DNA of 64,000 bases from Amyelois transitella (taxonomy: Eukaryota > Arthropoda > Insecta > Lepidoptera > Pyralidae). The notes below the pieces were generated by a model. The model worked only from the letters and a program-made list of their open reading frames with translations. It was not told the DNA's origin and ran no database searches. How positions within the stretch are numbered: position 1 is the stretch's first letter; every line of letters starts with the position of its first letter. The DNA lies in contig NC_083536.1 of NCBI RefSeq assembly GCF_032362555.1, positions 682,001-746,000 of the forward strand. The letters are read 5' to 3'. This document shows, piece after piece, positions 20,261 to 30,955 of the stretch. A program made the position numbers and the translations under genes.

Positions 20261-21560
20261 TATATATATGTATATGTATATATATATGCATATACAATGT
20301 CTATATGATCAGGATAGGGATAGGAATTAACATTTACTACTAAATTCAAAAGAGGCAACCAAGTAACTATTGTTATCTAATGTGTGTAAGGTCTATGTGG
20401 ATATATAGTGTAGTTGATTTTTGGGAATTGTTTATGCAATTGTTTATTTATACGTATATTTATATTTAGATTAAACTTACGTATACAATTACGTGATTTA
20501 TTAAAGTTTTAGTCTAGATCTACCGCAGTTTAGTGTGGGCCGTACGCGTGTGTGTTCTTTCCAGTTGGGTCGCTGTGCACCGCGATACGTAATAGGCCGG
20601 CACTACCCTACTCCGACCGCACCGCGCTCGCTATTACCAAGTTATTGTTGCGGTCTAGGCCTATTTCCGCTTAGGCCAATTTTATAAATATCTTAGATGC
20701 TATATACTTTACAATTTATATAGTTTGCAATAACAGAGATTTTTTAATGATCTTTCTATATTTGATAATTTTAAAACAGGTTAATGCGTACTTATTTCAG
20801 AAAAGATCGGCTTCTTCTTTATTTACAATTTTACCAACTACAATATCTACTGTTTTTCCAAAATAAAGGGAAGATTTGAGGGGTAGTTTACTTCTGACTA
20901 TTTGGGGGGGATGGTAAATGGGATGTTGAACAATTCCCAATACTGAAGCTAGAGGTTTATTAGTTTGTGAACTTTTTTCTTTGTTTTGTAATTTATGAGT
21001 CTTAATTTAGGGGTTTCTAAGGGGTTTTGGGGTTTGAAAACAATTTGGAATGAAGTGTGTACTTAATATGTAAGTACTACTTATGTGTTATACTATCTTA
21101 TATTATCGATGTAATCCTTGTTTAATTGGCATTATACATTCGTCTTCAATCGAATGCAGTAGTTTCATTTGTTCACGTATCTTGCCTCCCTACATGGCGA
21201 CCCTGCCATATTTGGCAACGCGTATCGGGTAGCGGGCGGCGCCTCGGTAATGCGCTAGTGATATAATGTGGTAAGAACTTAATGAATAAAGTGATTCAAA
21301 AACTATTATATAACAAACTAAGAGACTAATAATATTTCTAACAAGGTAGACTCGGAAATAAATAAGTTTTTTCGTTCCTAAAGACGACATATTTACTTTA
21401 CAAGGTAGAGCTTTTGCTATTTTTTATATAAATAAAATAGTTTTAGAAAAGGTAAGGAAAGTGTGAGGCGACAAAGAAAATACGTGCGATGGAAATGACT
21501 AAGGTTTTATTGCAAAGGACCAAGTTAAAAATAACAACGAACGAGCTAACTAAATTTGAT
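20261..21560. other. AT-rich unassigned DNA with a diverged repeat
   Basis: No convincing gene. 20261-20300 is a TATA/TATG microsatellite. 20520-20660 is a GC-rich island of unknown nature. About 20815-21050 is related to 37668-37890 (same orientation, both with GGGAAGATTTGAGGGGT and GGGGTTTTGGGG). At about 21193 the sequence CTACATGGCGACCCTGCC looks like an LTR end followed by a primer-binding site, perhaps an LTR remnant starting near 21057; this is weak. Confidence 0.4.
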
Positions 21561-22178
21561 TAAGTGGCGCCGCAGTGCTCCCACTATGTGACAGCGCAGT
21601 GCTCCAAATAATCAAACTGTCGTTTTGGTGTACTTTAGACCATGAATCATTTAAGTCACTTTTGTGGTATCCCACTAGGTGGACGCCCGAAGTAACCAAA
21701 TATTCCCTAATCCAAATATCCCCAAAATTCCCTTATTTTCCAGGTAGTTACAGTCCTGTGCGGGACCCACAAGTGGATGCCCAGAAGGCGCTGTGTATTT
21801 ACCGAGGAGTACCTAGACCCTAATGGTTCACAATACACACAAGGGGTCTTCCCATACTCCTAAGGAGGAGTCTGAGTAAATGGTCAGGGCTTTTGGCCCT
21901 CTTCATTGGCTTCTTCGCTGCCTACAACTGTAGGCAGGTCAATGGGGCGGCCGTAGCGGCCTGGATCTTCATCTTTTTTCTTCTGGGAGTTCCCATCGGC
22001 GGCGGCGTCGTCACTGGCCGACGACGTCTGCCGCAAGTCAGCGAGGGGAGGGCTTCACCCGACGGTCCGGAGGGCGGGCGTGGAGCGGTGCGATGACGCG
22101 CAGGTGGCTATGCGTTGATGCGTCCGCCCTCTCGAACATCTTCGTGGCCAGCCGGGCCACGAAGTCGTCTAGGCTCTC
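21561..22178 (-). other. Probable 3' region of a Jockey-like LINE fragment
   Basis: Downstream (minus strand) of the RT fragment at 22179-22670. After a TGA at 22179 the same frame continues with ESLDDFVARLATKMFERA, a normal Jockey-type C-terminus, so that stop is a nonsense mutation. The rest, to about 21561, seems to be 3' UTR with no recognised features apart from a tandem GCAGTGCTCC pair near 21570-21605. Confidence 0.5.
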
Positions 22179-22670
22179 TCACTTCAGGTCCCTGAGGATC
22201 GTCGAGTTCCTCACGTAACGCGGGGCTCCGACGACTGCTCTGAGACTGAGGTTCTCTTGAGCTCTGAGTTTTCTTCTGTTGGTCTCAGAGCAGTAGGCGT
22301 ACCACGCCGGGGCCGCGTACGTGAGGCGGGATCTGACATAAGTTCGGTAGATCCCGAGCTTCGTCCTCAGGGGGAGGCTCGAGGAGAGGACTGCGTGAAG
22401 CTTCCCCCTGGCTGCCTTGGTCTTCGCCACGACGTCTCCGACATGCTTCTTAAAGGTGAGACGCCGGTCGATGGTCAGTCCCAGGTATTTGACGTGCGGC
22501 CGCCACGGCACCGATTCGCCGAGCAGTCGCAGTGGAGGCGGCTGGGGTCTTGTCTCCGTCATGATTGCTTGAGTCTTGCCGACGTTTACCGAGAGCCTCC
22601 ATTTGGAAAGCCAGCCCGGCAGAGCTTCCATTGTGGGCTGCAGCCTCTTGGCGGCGTACAGCGGGCGCAT
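22179..22670 (-). pseudogene. Jockey-like LINE RT C-terminal fragment
   Basis: The frame encodes the thumb and downstream part of a LINE reverse transcriptase: GWLSKWRLSVNVGKTQAIM, VKYLGLTIDRRLTFKKHV, LRTKLGIYRTYVRSRLTYAAPAWYAY and LRAVVGAPRYVRN. The palm motifs, including YxDD, are absent, so it is truncated on the N-terminal side, right where the plus-strand SART 3' UTR fragment starts. An exact inverted copy is at 61017-61508. The protein is non-functional. Confidence 0.8.
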
Positions 22671-22679
22671 AGATGACGC

Positions 22680-22849
22680 GTAATACGCCGTGGAAGCGGC
22701 CGCCGCGTCAGGAATATGAGCGAGGGCAGCTCACACTCCTGGCAACGAAGCGGTAGGCGATGGCACCGTGTGGTTTTAGTGGGTTCAAGCCCCACATAAC
22801 CCGTTTGACTTCCCGTAGCCGGCCGGGTAGACGAAGGTCTTTCCACACG

Positions 22850-22878
<29 letters not shown>
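22680..22878 (+). mobile_element. 5'-truncated SART-like LINE: 3' UTR and poly(A)
   Basis: The sequence GCCGTGGAAGCGGCCGCCGC...TTTCCACACGTTA matches the 3' UTR at 33488-33655, so it is the last ~170 bp of a SART-like LINE. A 27-bp poly(A) (22852-22878) follows and abuts telomere repeats. Confidence 0.85.
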
Positions 22879-22880
<2 letters not shown>

Positions 22881-22897
22881 TTAGGTTAGGTTAGGTT
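22879..22897 (+). repeat. Telomere-type repeats (GGTTA)3GGTT
   Basis: Three to four TTAGG units between the poly(A) of one SART-like LINE and the 5' end of the next. TTAGG lies on the plus strand. TTAGG is the canonical insect telomere repeat. Confidence 0.95.
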
Positions 22898-23346
22898 GGG
22901 GTGCTAAGTGCGGGAAACCTCCTCGAGTGCCCTGTCTCTTGAAGGTCTTGCTTCTGTTGCTTGATTCCAATGAATCCGGTGACAGCGGTGGGCTGACAAG
23001 GGACACGGGACGGTGCACCCCGGGCGACAGCAAATAACTCCCCGATTGACGGGGTCTTGTTTGTTGTTGGCCAATGTCCCGCAAAAGCGAGGTCCCCTGT
23101 GGGGCCTCCCCGTCTCGAGCGCCCAACATCACTTTCAGGGACCAAACCCTAGTAAAAAAGGATAAAAATGAAATGTCGCTTCTAAAGACTACATTACCCC
23201 AGGAGGGTACCGGCCGCTACGCGGTCGGAGAATCCCTCCCCGCGTGCTCGGGCGCGGGCTGCCCCGCCGTATCTGGGGGGGGGCAAGAACCGACATAGGG
23301 ACGTAAGTCCCTCAATTTTGACGTCGCAGCCAGAGGCTGGCTCACT
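22898..23346 (+). other. 5' UTR of LINE S
   Basis: About 450 bp of leader. 22898-23107 is shared, inverted, with 60588-60797; beyond 23107 the two leaders differ. No clear promoter motif is visible. R1-group LINEs usually carry an internal promoter here, but this is not shown by the sequence. Confidence 0.55.
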
Positions 23347-24395
23347 TTGCCCGAGCTCACTTTGACCGAGGCGGAATGGGTGAGCGTAGAGAGTTTGTTG
23401 GAGGAGCAACCCCGACAGCGGGCTCCAAAAAGGGGCCGCGAGGGGGAGGATTGTGCCAGTACAGAGGTACCGGCACCGAAGGCGCCCAAGGCGCCAACTA
23501 TGAAGGCCGTGAAAGCGGCCAAAAAAGGTGGTCGGCCGAAGTCGACTTTGTCCGCTGACGCCTGTCGGGAGTTAGTGGCGGCAAAGCGCGACGAGGCCGA
23601 AAAGGTCGTGGCCGAGATGGCCAAAATGGTCAGATCATGGATCTGGCCATAGGTAAAGTGGACCTCGGCGCCCTGGGTATACCCGGGGTCAAGTTTAAAA
23701 AGGCGGCTACCGGTGCCCGCATTTTAGAAATCGCGGGTACCGAGAAGGACGCAAAGGCCAACCTCCTAGCGTCCAAATTAAAGGAGGTCCTGGATCCCCA
23801 GGTAGCGGAAGTATCCAGGCCTCAGAAGTATGCAGATTTGCGCGTGCTGGAGCTGTGCGACTCTGCCACCCCAGCTGTGGTGTGTGGTGCGATCGCCCGG
23901 GCTGGTCAATGCCCCGAATCCGAAATCCGGGTCGGGGACATTCAGGAGGACCGCACGGGCGTTCGTACCGCCTTCGTCAGGTGTCCCATCGCGGCGGCCA
24001 AACGGCTGACCGCCAACGGCACCAGGCTTCTAGTCGGATGGGTTTCGGCGCAGGTAAAACTGCTGCCGGCTAGGCCCATGCAGTGCTTCCGCTGCCTAGA
24101 GACGGGTCATGTCTCGCAGCGGTGCACTGCCGAGTCCGACAGGAGCCTGCTGTGCTACAGGTGCGGCGAGCCGGGTCACAAGGCCGCGGCGTGCAACGCC
24201 GCCCCCAAGTGCATCTTGTGCGCGGGGGCAGGCAAGCCGACGGGGCACCGCGTGGGGAGCAAGGCGTGCTCCAGCACGCGCCTAAATAAAAAAAGGAGAG
24301 GTGGGAAGCGGAGTGCGTCCGCGGCTACGGCCCAGACGCAGCCTGCTCGTGCGGCTCAGAGCGCCGAGGCGATGGAAACGGGGGCCTCTGAATAA
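23347..24395 (+). pseudogene. LINE S ORF1 (Gag-like), internally deleted
   Basis: The N-terminal frame 23347-23652 (no ATG; LTEAEWVSVESLLEEQPRQRAPKRG, basic and Ala/Lys-rich) is joined near 23630 to the C-terminal frame 23637-24395. Comparison with 59400-60370 shows that a middle section with a coiled coil and a Pro/Lys-rich stretch was deleted here and the frame was shifted. The C-terminal part (KVDLGALGIPGVKFKKAATG...) leads to three zinc knuckles: CFRCLETGHVSQRC, CYRCGEPGHKAAAC and CILCAGAGKPTGHRVGSKAC. These are typical of R1/TRAS/SART ORF1, which binds LINE RNA. ORF1 ends with TAA only two bases before the ORF2 ATG, which suggests coupled translation. Confidence 0.8.
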
Positions 24396-24397
24396 TT

Positions 24398-27071
24398 ATG
24401 GCCCTCAAAGTTCTCCAGGCGAATATCAACCACTGCACTAGTGCACAGGACCTGTTGTGTCAGAGCATGGCGCAGTGGTTGATAGACGTGGCGGTGGTCT
24501 CTGAGCCGTACTTTGTCCCGCCCCGGGATAACTGGGTGCGGGACGAAGACAGCGCGGTGGCGATCGTATCTTCGGCGAGCTCTTCGGCGAGCTCTTCGCC
24601 TCCTACATGTGTCGTGCGAGGTCATGGAGTGGTCTCGGCTCGTCTGGGTGACTTGGTTGTGGTTGGAGTTTATTTCTCGCCCAACCGTCCGCTCAACGAG
24701 TTCGAGTCATTCCTGACCCAGGTCGAGGCGCTGGTCCTGAGGAGTCACTCTCTCCCCGTGCTGGTTGCTGGAGATCTCAATGCCAAATCAACGGCATGGG
24801 GATCCCCCGCAACAGATGCGCGGGGTGCACTTATCGAGGAGTGGCTCATCACTAACGGGCTAGCGGTAGTGAATCGGGGGACGGCACCCACGTGCGTGCG
24901 ATGGAACGGTAGCTCGCGACCGGACGTTACGTTCGCGAGCCCAGACCTAGCGCGCCGTGTCGAGGGCTGGAGCGTGTTGGAGGACGTGGAGACGCTCTCT
25001 GATCACCGTTCCATACGGTTTGATCTCTCCGCGTCCTCGGTCGCTCCGAGCGGCCCAAGCCGAACTCCGAACGAGGCTGGCCCGAGGTGGCAGCTGAAGC
25101 GCCTCGACAAGGAGTTTCTCCGCGAGGCGGCCATTGTAAAAGGTTGGTCCCGTGCGCCGGTGAATGTGGTGGTAGAGGACGAGTCCGAGTGGTTCCGGGG
25201 CGCGTTAGCAGAAATCTGCGACGCCTCGATGCCCCGGGCCAGTACTCGTCCTCCCAGAAGGTGGGTGTACTGGTGGTCGCCCGAGCTCTCGCGTCTGCGA
25301 GAAGCCTGTTTCAGGGCTAGACGCCAGTACGCCCGATACCGGAGGAGAAGGCGCAGGGACGAGTCCGAAGAGGCCGCCTTGTGCGCGACACTAGTGGAGG
25401 CGAAGAGATCGCTGAGGACAGCGATAGCGTCCGCCAAGGAGGCAGCACGCGAAGAGCTGCTGGGTACCTTGGACCGCGATCCTTGGGGGCGCCCATATCG
25501 GCTGGTCCGGAATAAGCTCCGGCCGTATGCGGCCCCCCTGACGCGGACCTTGGATCCGCAGTTCCTTGGTAAGGTGGTGGCCGCTCTGTTCCCGCAGGGA
25601 GCGGCCTTTCAGCCCCCCAGTATGGCACCGCCACTGGCGGAAAGAAGCGAGGGCGTGGAGGCGATCCCGGAGGTGACCCGGGATGAGTTTGCTGCAGCCG
25701 TTACACGGCTGCGTGCGAAGAACGTCGCCCCGGGTCCTGATGGAGTTCCGGGTCGTGCCCTCGTCCTCGCTCTGGACGTTCTGGGGGAACGGCTGAGGGG
25801 GCTGTTCACAGCCTGTTTCGAGCAGGGAAGGTTTCCCGCGGCGTGGAAAGTGGGCCGACTAGTCCTACTGCAGAAGGAGGGACGTCCGGTGGATTCTCCG
25901 ACCGGGTTCCGTCCCCTCGTCGTGCTCGATGAGGCCGGCAAATTGCTGGAAAGGGTCATTGCTGACCGCCTCGTCGAGCACCTGGAGAGAGTCAGGCCGG
26001 ACCTGGCGGATCGCTAATACGGGTTCCGCCGGAGGCGGTCGACGTTTCACGCCGTGCTGAGGGTGAAGTCCTTGGCGCAGGATGCGGTTGCCCAGGGAGA
26101 GGTGGTCGTGGCGGTGTCTTCGGACATCGCCAACGCCTTTAACTCCCTCCCCTGGTCTTGCATTGTGGAGGCACTCCGATACCATGGGGTGCCGACCTAC
26201 CTGCGTCGGGTTATCAGGGACTACCTCTCAGAGAGATGGAAAATCTTCCCTGACCGAAACGGTTGGACGAAGAGTTCAATGACGCGCGGTGTTCCACAGG
26301 GTTCTGTCTTAGGACCGCTCCTGTGGAACATCGGTTACGATTGGGTGCTGCGGACGGTCACTCTGCCCTGGGTGGAGGTCGTCTGCTACGCGGACGACAC
26401 ACTCGTGACCGCCCGCGGCGCCACATATAGGGAGGCGTCATTGCTCGCCACTGCGGGAGTCGCTGAAGTGGTGCGCCGGATCCGTCGATTGGGTCTGGAG
26501 GTGGCTCTCCACAAATCCGAGGCGCTGTGCTTCCATGGCCCTCGGAGGAAGCCGCCTGCAGACGCCAGTCTGACGGTTGGAGGTGTTTCAATTGCCATCA
26601 AGCAATCGATGCGCTACCTGGGCATCGTTCTTGATGGCAGATGGAACTTCGGCGCCCACTTCGCGGAATTAGCGCCGCGCGTGACGACGGCGGCCGGAGC
26701 GCTGACTCGGCTCATGCCGAATCTGGGAGGTCCAGAAGCGTCCTGCAGACGCTTGTACATGGGGGTCGTGCGATCGACAGCCCTTTACGGGGCCCCCGTA
26801 TGGGCGGATGCGCTCTCTCGCCAAAACCTCGCCTCCCTGCGGAGGCCACAGAGGCTGATGGCGACGAGAGCCGCAAGGGGATATCGCACGATCTCCTTTG
26901 AGGCAGCGTCTGTGCTGGCCGGTTCCATTCCCTGGGACCTAGAGGCGAAAACCCTCGCGTCGCTGTTCTTCTGGCGCGAGGAGGCCGTGGCCCAGGGTCA
27001 CCGGTTGGCACCGAGGGAGATCGCAGGAGGCCGCAATGAGCTGTGTCAGCGCTCCATCGAAGAGTGGTCCC
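24398..27071 (+). pseudogene. LINE S ORF2: endonuclease and RT (5' portion)
   Basis: ATG 24398 begins MALKVLQANINHC, with the endonuclease catalytic Asn. VVSEPYFVP carries the Glu, followed by VAGDLNAKSTAWG and DVETLSDHRSIRF (SDH), so the endonuclease domain (about 210 residues) is complete. The RT shows AWKVGRLVLLQKEG, FRPLVVLDEAGKLLER, SSDIANAFNSLPW, GVPQGSVLGPLLWNI and CYADDTLVT. A single TAA at 26015-26017 (CAA in the copy at 57840) interrupts the frame. At 27071 the sequence stops at SIEEWS because a Gypsy element is inserted; it resumes at 32948. The endonuclease probably cuts telomere repeats, as in SART/TRAS, judging from the junctions. Confidence 0.88.
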
Positions 27072-27236
27072 TGTGATGTTGTGATTGGTTAATAAAGTAC
27101 CAAGGAGTGGGGAGTGTCGGCCATTACCGATATACGACGGTGCGGGCAGTCGCTTGTCACCTTTGGTGTGTATAATAATACTTATTGTGTTATTATTCTA
27201 TATCCTTACCAACAAGTAAAACAGTGGGACACCACA

Positions 27237-28175
27237 AGTGGCGACGAGGATAAATGTGAGTACCACACATAAATATTGAAATACAAAGTACTTAATAAAA
27301 TAAATGTGAGTCAATACTATAAAAAGGAAAGAAATTACCAACAATCTTTGTATTACTGTGATACACACTGTTTGAATTCAAAACATTAACCATGGAAAAG
27401 TATTACGATGCATCAGCTCGGAAAGTTGAGGCAAAATAAACATATGACGTGTGATACCTAGCATAGTGAATTTTTCTCAAGTACCTTCAAATCCAGTTTG
27501 ATAATAAAGAATGTTTATATTTTGTATGGAATATTTTAACTGTACCTACATTATTATATAATTGATATAGCAAATAACATTCTTCGTTTTGGTTGATAGT
27601 TTTCTCGGTGTGTACCACAGTGACTTTATTTTCCTACCTACCAACGAATGAATAAGCAGCGGCATGGCGGGCCAGCCTCAGCTGATTCCATCTGGGGCCG
27701 ATGAACGTTTCTTTTAGATCTGGCATCACAATGACAATGGCGCCTTTCGTTTGCTTATTGATATCAAATAAAATGACAGTAACATGCCTTATTATTAAAG
27801 TCAATTAAAGTGACTATTATAAGTTATTATACTTCTTCCGGCACAGGTAAAAAAAAAAAATAAAAAAAAAAAATAAAAAAAAAAACTTGGCAGTTGCCCT
27901 ATACATATACATACAAATACACATTTTTGTATGCGTATGTGATTGCGACTGATAACCACTCAGTAGCAGGGGCGTGATAATTACTGGTGTGCACAATTGG
28001 ATAATTATCAGCCGGTGCTAATAACAAACGTTGAAAACTTCTTTCTCAGTGGAAAAAAAAATAATCATAAATTGGAAGTTAGGTGTAGATATTATTTAGT
28101 TTTCCTGCGATTTATACATTACAATACAACCGTATCTGATATTAGTTTTCCATTTGGATTGCAGAGCACCCCAAA
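27237..28175 (+). other. Gypsy leader with primer-binding site and A-rich tract
   Basis: The primer-binding site TGGCGACGAGG is at 27239-27249. The rest is AT-rich, with an interrupted poly(A) stretch at about 27848-27886. No ORF of note. Part of it may be a further insertion, but I see no boundary that proves this. Confidence 0.5.
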
Positions 28176-29405
28176 ATGTCTCAGCTAGTTCCTTTAGAAG
28201 CATTTGATTGTGACGGGGATTCCAATTCTGTCGGTATACGGTGGGAGAAATGGAAAAGAGGATTAGAAATATACCTACAAGCAACAAACACAGAGAATCC
28301 TTCCAAGCAACGAGCTATTTTGTTACACGTAGATGGTTTACCTCTACAGGAAATATTTCAGAACATTCCTGGAGCACTCGTTTCAGAAACTGCCGAGAAT
28401 AATGTTTATACAACCGCAATTGAAAAATTAGATAATTTTTTTTATAAAAAGCAAAATAGATATTTTGAAAGACACTTATTCAGATCTATAAAACAAGAAC
28501 AAAATGAAAGCTTCGATAAATTCCTTGTAAGATTACGACAACAAAGTGCTAAGTGCAAGTTTTCTTCAGAAGAAGATCATATAATAGATCAAATTATTGA
28601 AAAATGTGCGTCCCCCGATCTGAGAAAGAAGTTATTAACGTTAGGTGACTCAGTCCAACTAGGACAAATAATTTCAGAAGCAAATGCTTTTGAAAGCGTT
28701 GAAAGACAGCTAAACGAATTTAAAAAACCTACAAGTATTAACAAAATTGATACAAATGGGCCCAAATTATTACCGCTTGCGTGCACCAGGTGTGGTAATT
28801 CAAATCATAAAGCCGATAGCCCAGAATGTCCAGCTAAGGACAAACCCTGCAAAAAATGCGGATATATTGGGCATTTCCAAGGACAATGCAGAACAAGGGC
28901 AAGTAAACGGAAAAGTAAACAAAATAATTACAAGCCCTACAAGAGAGCAAAAATCCACGAAAAACCAAAATCAGAACGGAAATCTGACAGAAAAGACGAT
29001 AACCCTTCTGAAGTCGACTACATATTCCACGTAGACGATGACTCAGTAGTATCATGCCAGGTTAGTGGAGTAAATGTAGAAGTTCTTATAGATTCCGGGA
29101 GCAAGCATAATATAATCAACGATGAGACTTGGTCGTATTTAAAGAAAAATAAAGTGGTAGTAATGAATCAAGTTAAATCACCCATAAAGACCTTCATGGC
29201 TTATGGTTCAATGAAACCCCTCACAGTGTTGGGTGCTTTCGACGCGAACATTGCGGTAGGGACAAAGAATAAGGCAGCTACATTCTATGTAGTAAAGCAT
29301 GGAACAAGAAATTTACTAGGAAAAGACACAGCAGTTTCCCTTAATGTTCTTAAAATACATTCAGTCAGAAAAGTATCGGGAATGGATTATTTATTTATGG
29401 TTCCA
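28176..29405 (+). pseudogene. Gypsy Gag and protease, 3' end cut by a mariner
   Basis: The ATG at 28176 starts MSQLVPLEAFDCDGD, a Gag capsid-like region (RWEKWKRGLEIYLQATN, QAILLHVDG type, YFERHLFRSIKQEQNESFDKFL). Two zinc knuckles follow, CTRCGNSNHKADSPEC and CKKCGYIGHFQGQC, then a Lys-rich linker and the aspartic protease (VEVLIDSGSKHNIIN, NLLGKDTA). Reading leaves the element at about 29405 (MVPNSN), where mariner-associated DNA begins; the frame runs on only to a stop at 29438. In an intact element the ORF would continue into RT. The protein is of the Gypsy type found in many insects. Confidence 0.8.
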
Positions 29406-29419
29406 AATTCAAATTTTTG

Positions 29420-30680
29420 TTTTTTTTGTTGTTGTTAGATTGGCACAACTGTTTTCCATTTTGGCGCGGAGTTTGAGTTGCATCTGTTGTTTACATTAAA
29501 TACAGTGCTATTTTTAGTTATATCATATCTAGTGTGTATTGCTAATTTCATAATGGATAAAAACATCGAACAAAGAGTTTGTCTTAAATTTTGCATTGCC
29601 AATGGAATATCGTGTTCGGAGTCACTGAAAATGTTACAGAAGGCTTATGGTGAATCGACTTTATCAAAAACTCGTGCTTATGAGTGGTACAAAGCGTTCA
29701 AAAGCGGTCGAGATGTGATGGAAGATTTGCCTCGCTCTGGTAGGCCATCAACGTCTGCAACTGAAGTTAACATCGCAAAAGTGAAGGAAATAGTGACTGA
29801 AAATCCTCATTCAACTTTGAGAGAGATAGCCACCGAACTTTCTGTATCTCACGAGTCGATCCGTACCATTTTAACTAATAATAATTTGGGTATGAAACAT
29901 GTTGCCGCTCGGCTAGTCCCAAAATACCTGAATTTTTTTCAAAAACTCAATCGCATGAGAGTCGCTGAGAACATGCTAGAACGAGTCAATGCCGACCCAA
30001 CATTCATGAAACGCATTGTTACTGGTGACGAGACGTGGGTTTACGAGTTTGACATGCAAACTAGTCAACAAGCTTCGGAGTGGCGCCTTCCAACTGAACC
30101 GAAACCGAAAAAACCACGCCAAAGTCGTTCAAAAGTCAAATTCATGTTGACTGTTTTCTTTGACTATCGCGGTGTTGTGCACTCGGAATTCTTGCCGGAA
30201 GGTCAAACGGTAAATAAGGAATATTATTTGAGTGTTATGCGGCGTTTAAGAGAGCAAATCCGACGAAAAAGGCCAGATTTGTGGAAAGAAAATTCTTGGA
30301 TTTTGCACCATGATAATGCCCCTTCGCACAAGGCCATCATTGTGAACGAATTTTTAACCAAACACTCAACAAATACCATCGAGCAACCACCATATTCACC
30401 AGATATGGCTCCAGCCGACTTTTTTCTTTTTCCTAAACTCAAATTACCACTTCGTGGCACCCGTTTTCAATCGGTAGAAGACATAAAAGAGAATTCGCGG
30501 CGAGAACTGACCTCAATTCCGGAAACAGCGTTTAAAAAATGTTTTGATGATTGGATTATTCGTTGGCGTAAGTGTATCGTTGAGCATATTTTGAAGGTGA
30601 TAAAATAAATTTGGATGAATAACAAACAGTTTGTGTATTATTGATCTTTTCCCGCTACTTTCTTGACAGAGTAGTAGGTC
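29420..30680 (+). mobile_element. Mariner-type DNA transposon
   Basis: A full mariner transposase gene embedded in the Gypsy element. The right end probably lies at TTTCTTGACAGAGTA (about 30660-30676). I could not confirm a matching TIR on the left, where the sequence around AGATTGGCACAACTG (29437-29451) is the best candidate. Boundaries are therefore approximate. Confidence 0.75.
29553..30608 (+). CDS. Mariner transposase, apparently intact
   Basis: A 351-residue protein from ATG 29553 (MDKNIEQRVCLKFC), a normal length for mariner transposases; the in-frame extension upstream to 29478 is unlikely to be used. The N-terminal half has paired helix-turn-helix segments (SCSESLKMLQKAYG..., RSGRPSTS linker, STLREIATELSVSHESIRTIL). 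The catalytic triad is in TGDETWVYEFD, HHDNAPSH and YSPDMAPADFF; I count 34 residues between the second and third Asp, so it is a D,D34D enzyme. No stop or frameshift is seen. It cuts and pastes the element at TA sites. The copy could be young, but its TIRs are uncertain, so mobility is unknown. Confidence 0.9.
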   Translation: MDKNIEQRVCLKFCIANGISCSESLKMLQKAYGESTLSKTRAYEWYKAFKSGRDVMEDLPRSGRPSTSATEVNIAKVKEIVTENPHSTLREIATELSVSHESIRTILTNNNLGMKHVAARLVPKYLNFFQKLNRMRVAENMLERVNADPTFMKRIVTGDETWVYEFDMQTSQQASEWRLPTEPKPKKPRQSRSKVKFMLTVFFDYRGVVHSEFLPEGQTVNKEYYLSVMRRLREQIRRKRPDLWKENSWILHHDNAPSHKAIIVNEFLTKHSTNTIEQPPYSPDMAPADFFLFPKLKLPLRGTRFQSVEDIKENSRRELTSIPETAFKKCFDDWIIRWRKCIVEHILKVIK

Positions 30681-30955
30681 TGGGTATAAACACAATACAG
30701 GAGAAAACGTTCCCTAAATTTAAAAATGTGGAATTAGATATAACGATTGATAGCTCAATTAAACCGGTCCTAACCCGCCAGTTCCCATGAAGCGGCGGGA
30801 ATTGCCCATTGAAGCATGGATTGATGTAGCAGTTGATTTCTTAGGTCCTCTTCCGAGTGGACACTATTTATTTGTTATTATTGACTATTTTAGTAGATAC
30901 ATGGAAATTAAACCAATGAAAACAATAACGTCAAAAGATACTATTAGTGTTTACT
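30681..30955 (+). pseudogene. Gypsy integrase, first part
   Basis: After the mariner, pol remains show an RT/protease-region scrap (TFPKFKNVELDITID), then a deletion, then the integrase core beginning at WIDVAVDFLGPLPSGHYLFVIIDYFSRYMEI. This contains the first catalytic Asp. The frame runs to about 30955, where a LINE fragment is inserted, and resumes at 31990. RT and RNase H are absent. Confidence 0.75.

Larger units (their letters stand above)
19687..23107 (+). repeat. Left arm of a large inverted repeat
   Basis: Pairs with 60588-64000 in reverse complement. For bases outside the poly(A), paired coordinates sum to 83687 from 19687 to 22851 without any indel, and to 83695 from the telomere tract to 23107. 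Translations of the frames in the two arms are identical. The arm may extend left of 19687, since the window ends on the other side. Confidence 0.95.

Noticed and set aside
21190-21390. ORF MSSLGTKKLIYFRVYL, repeated at 62297-62497
   Set aside because: Short, AT-driven composition; the repetition is explained by the palindrome.
21893-22096. ORF MALFIGFFAAYNCRQ with a hydrophobic start, repeated at 61591-61794
   Set aside because: It lies antisense in the 3' region of a Jockey-like LINE. The second copy is only the inverted arm, so there is no independent conservation.
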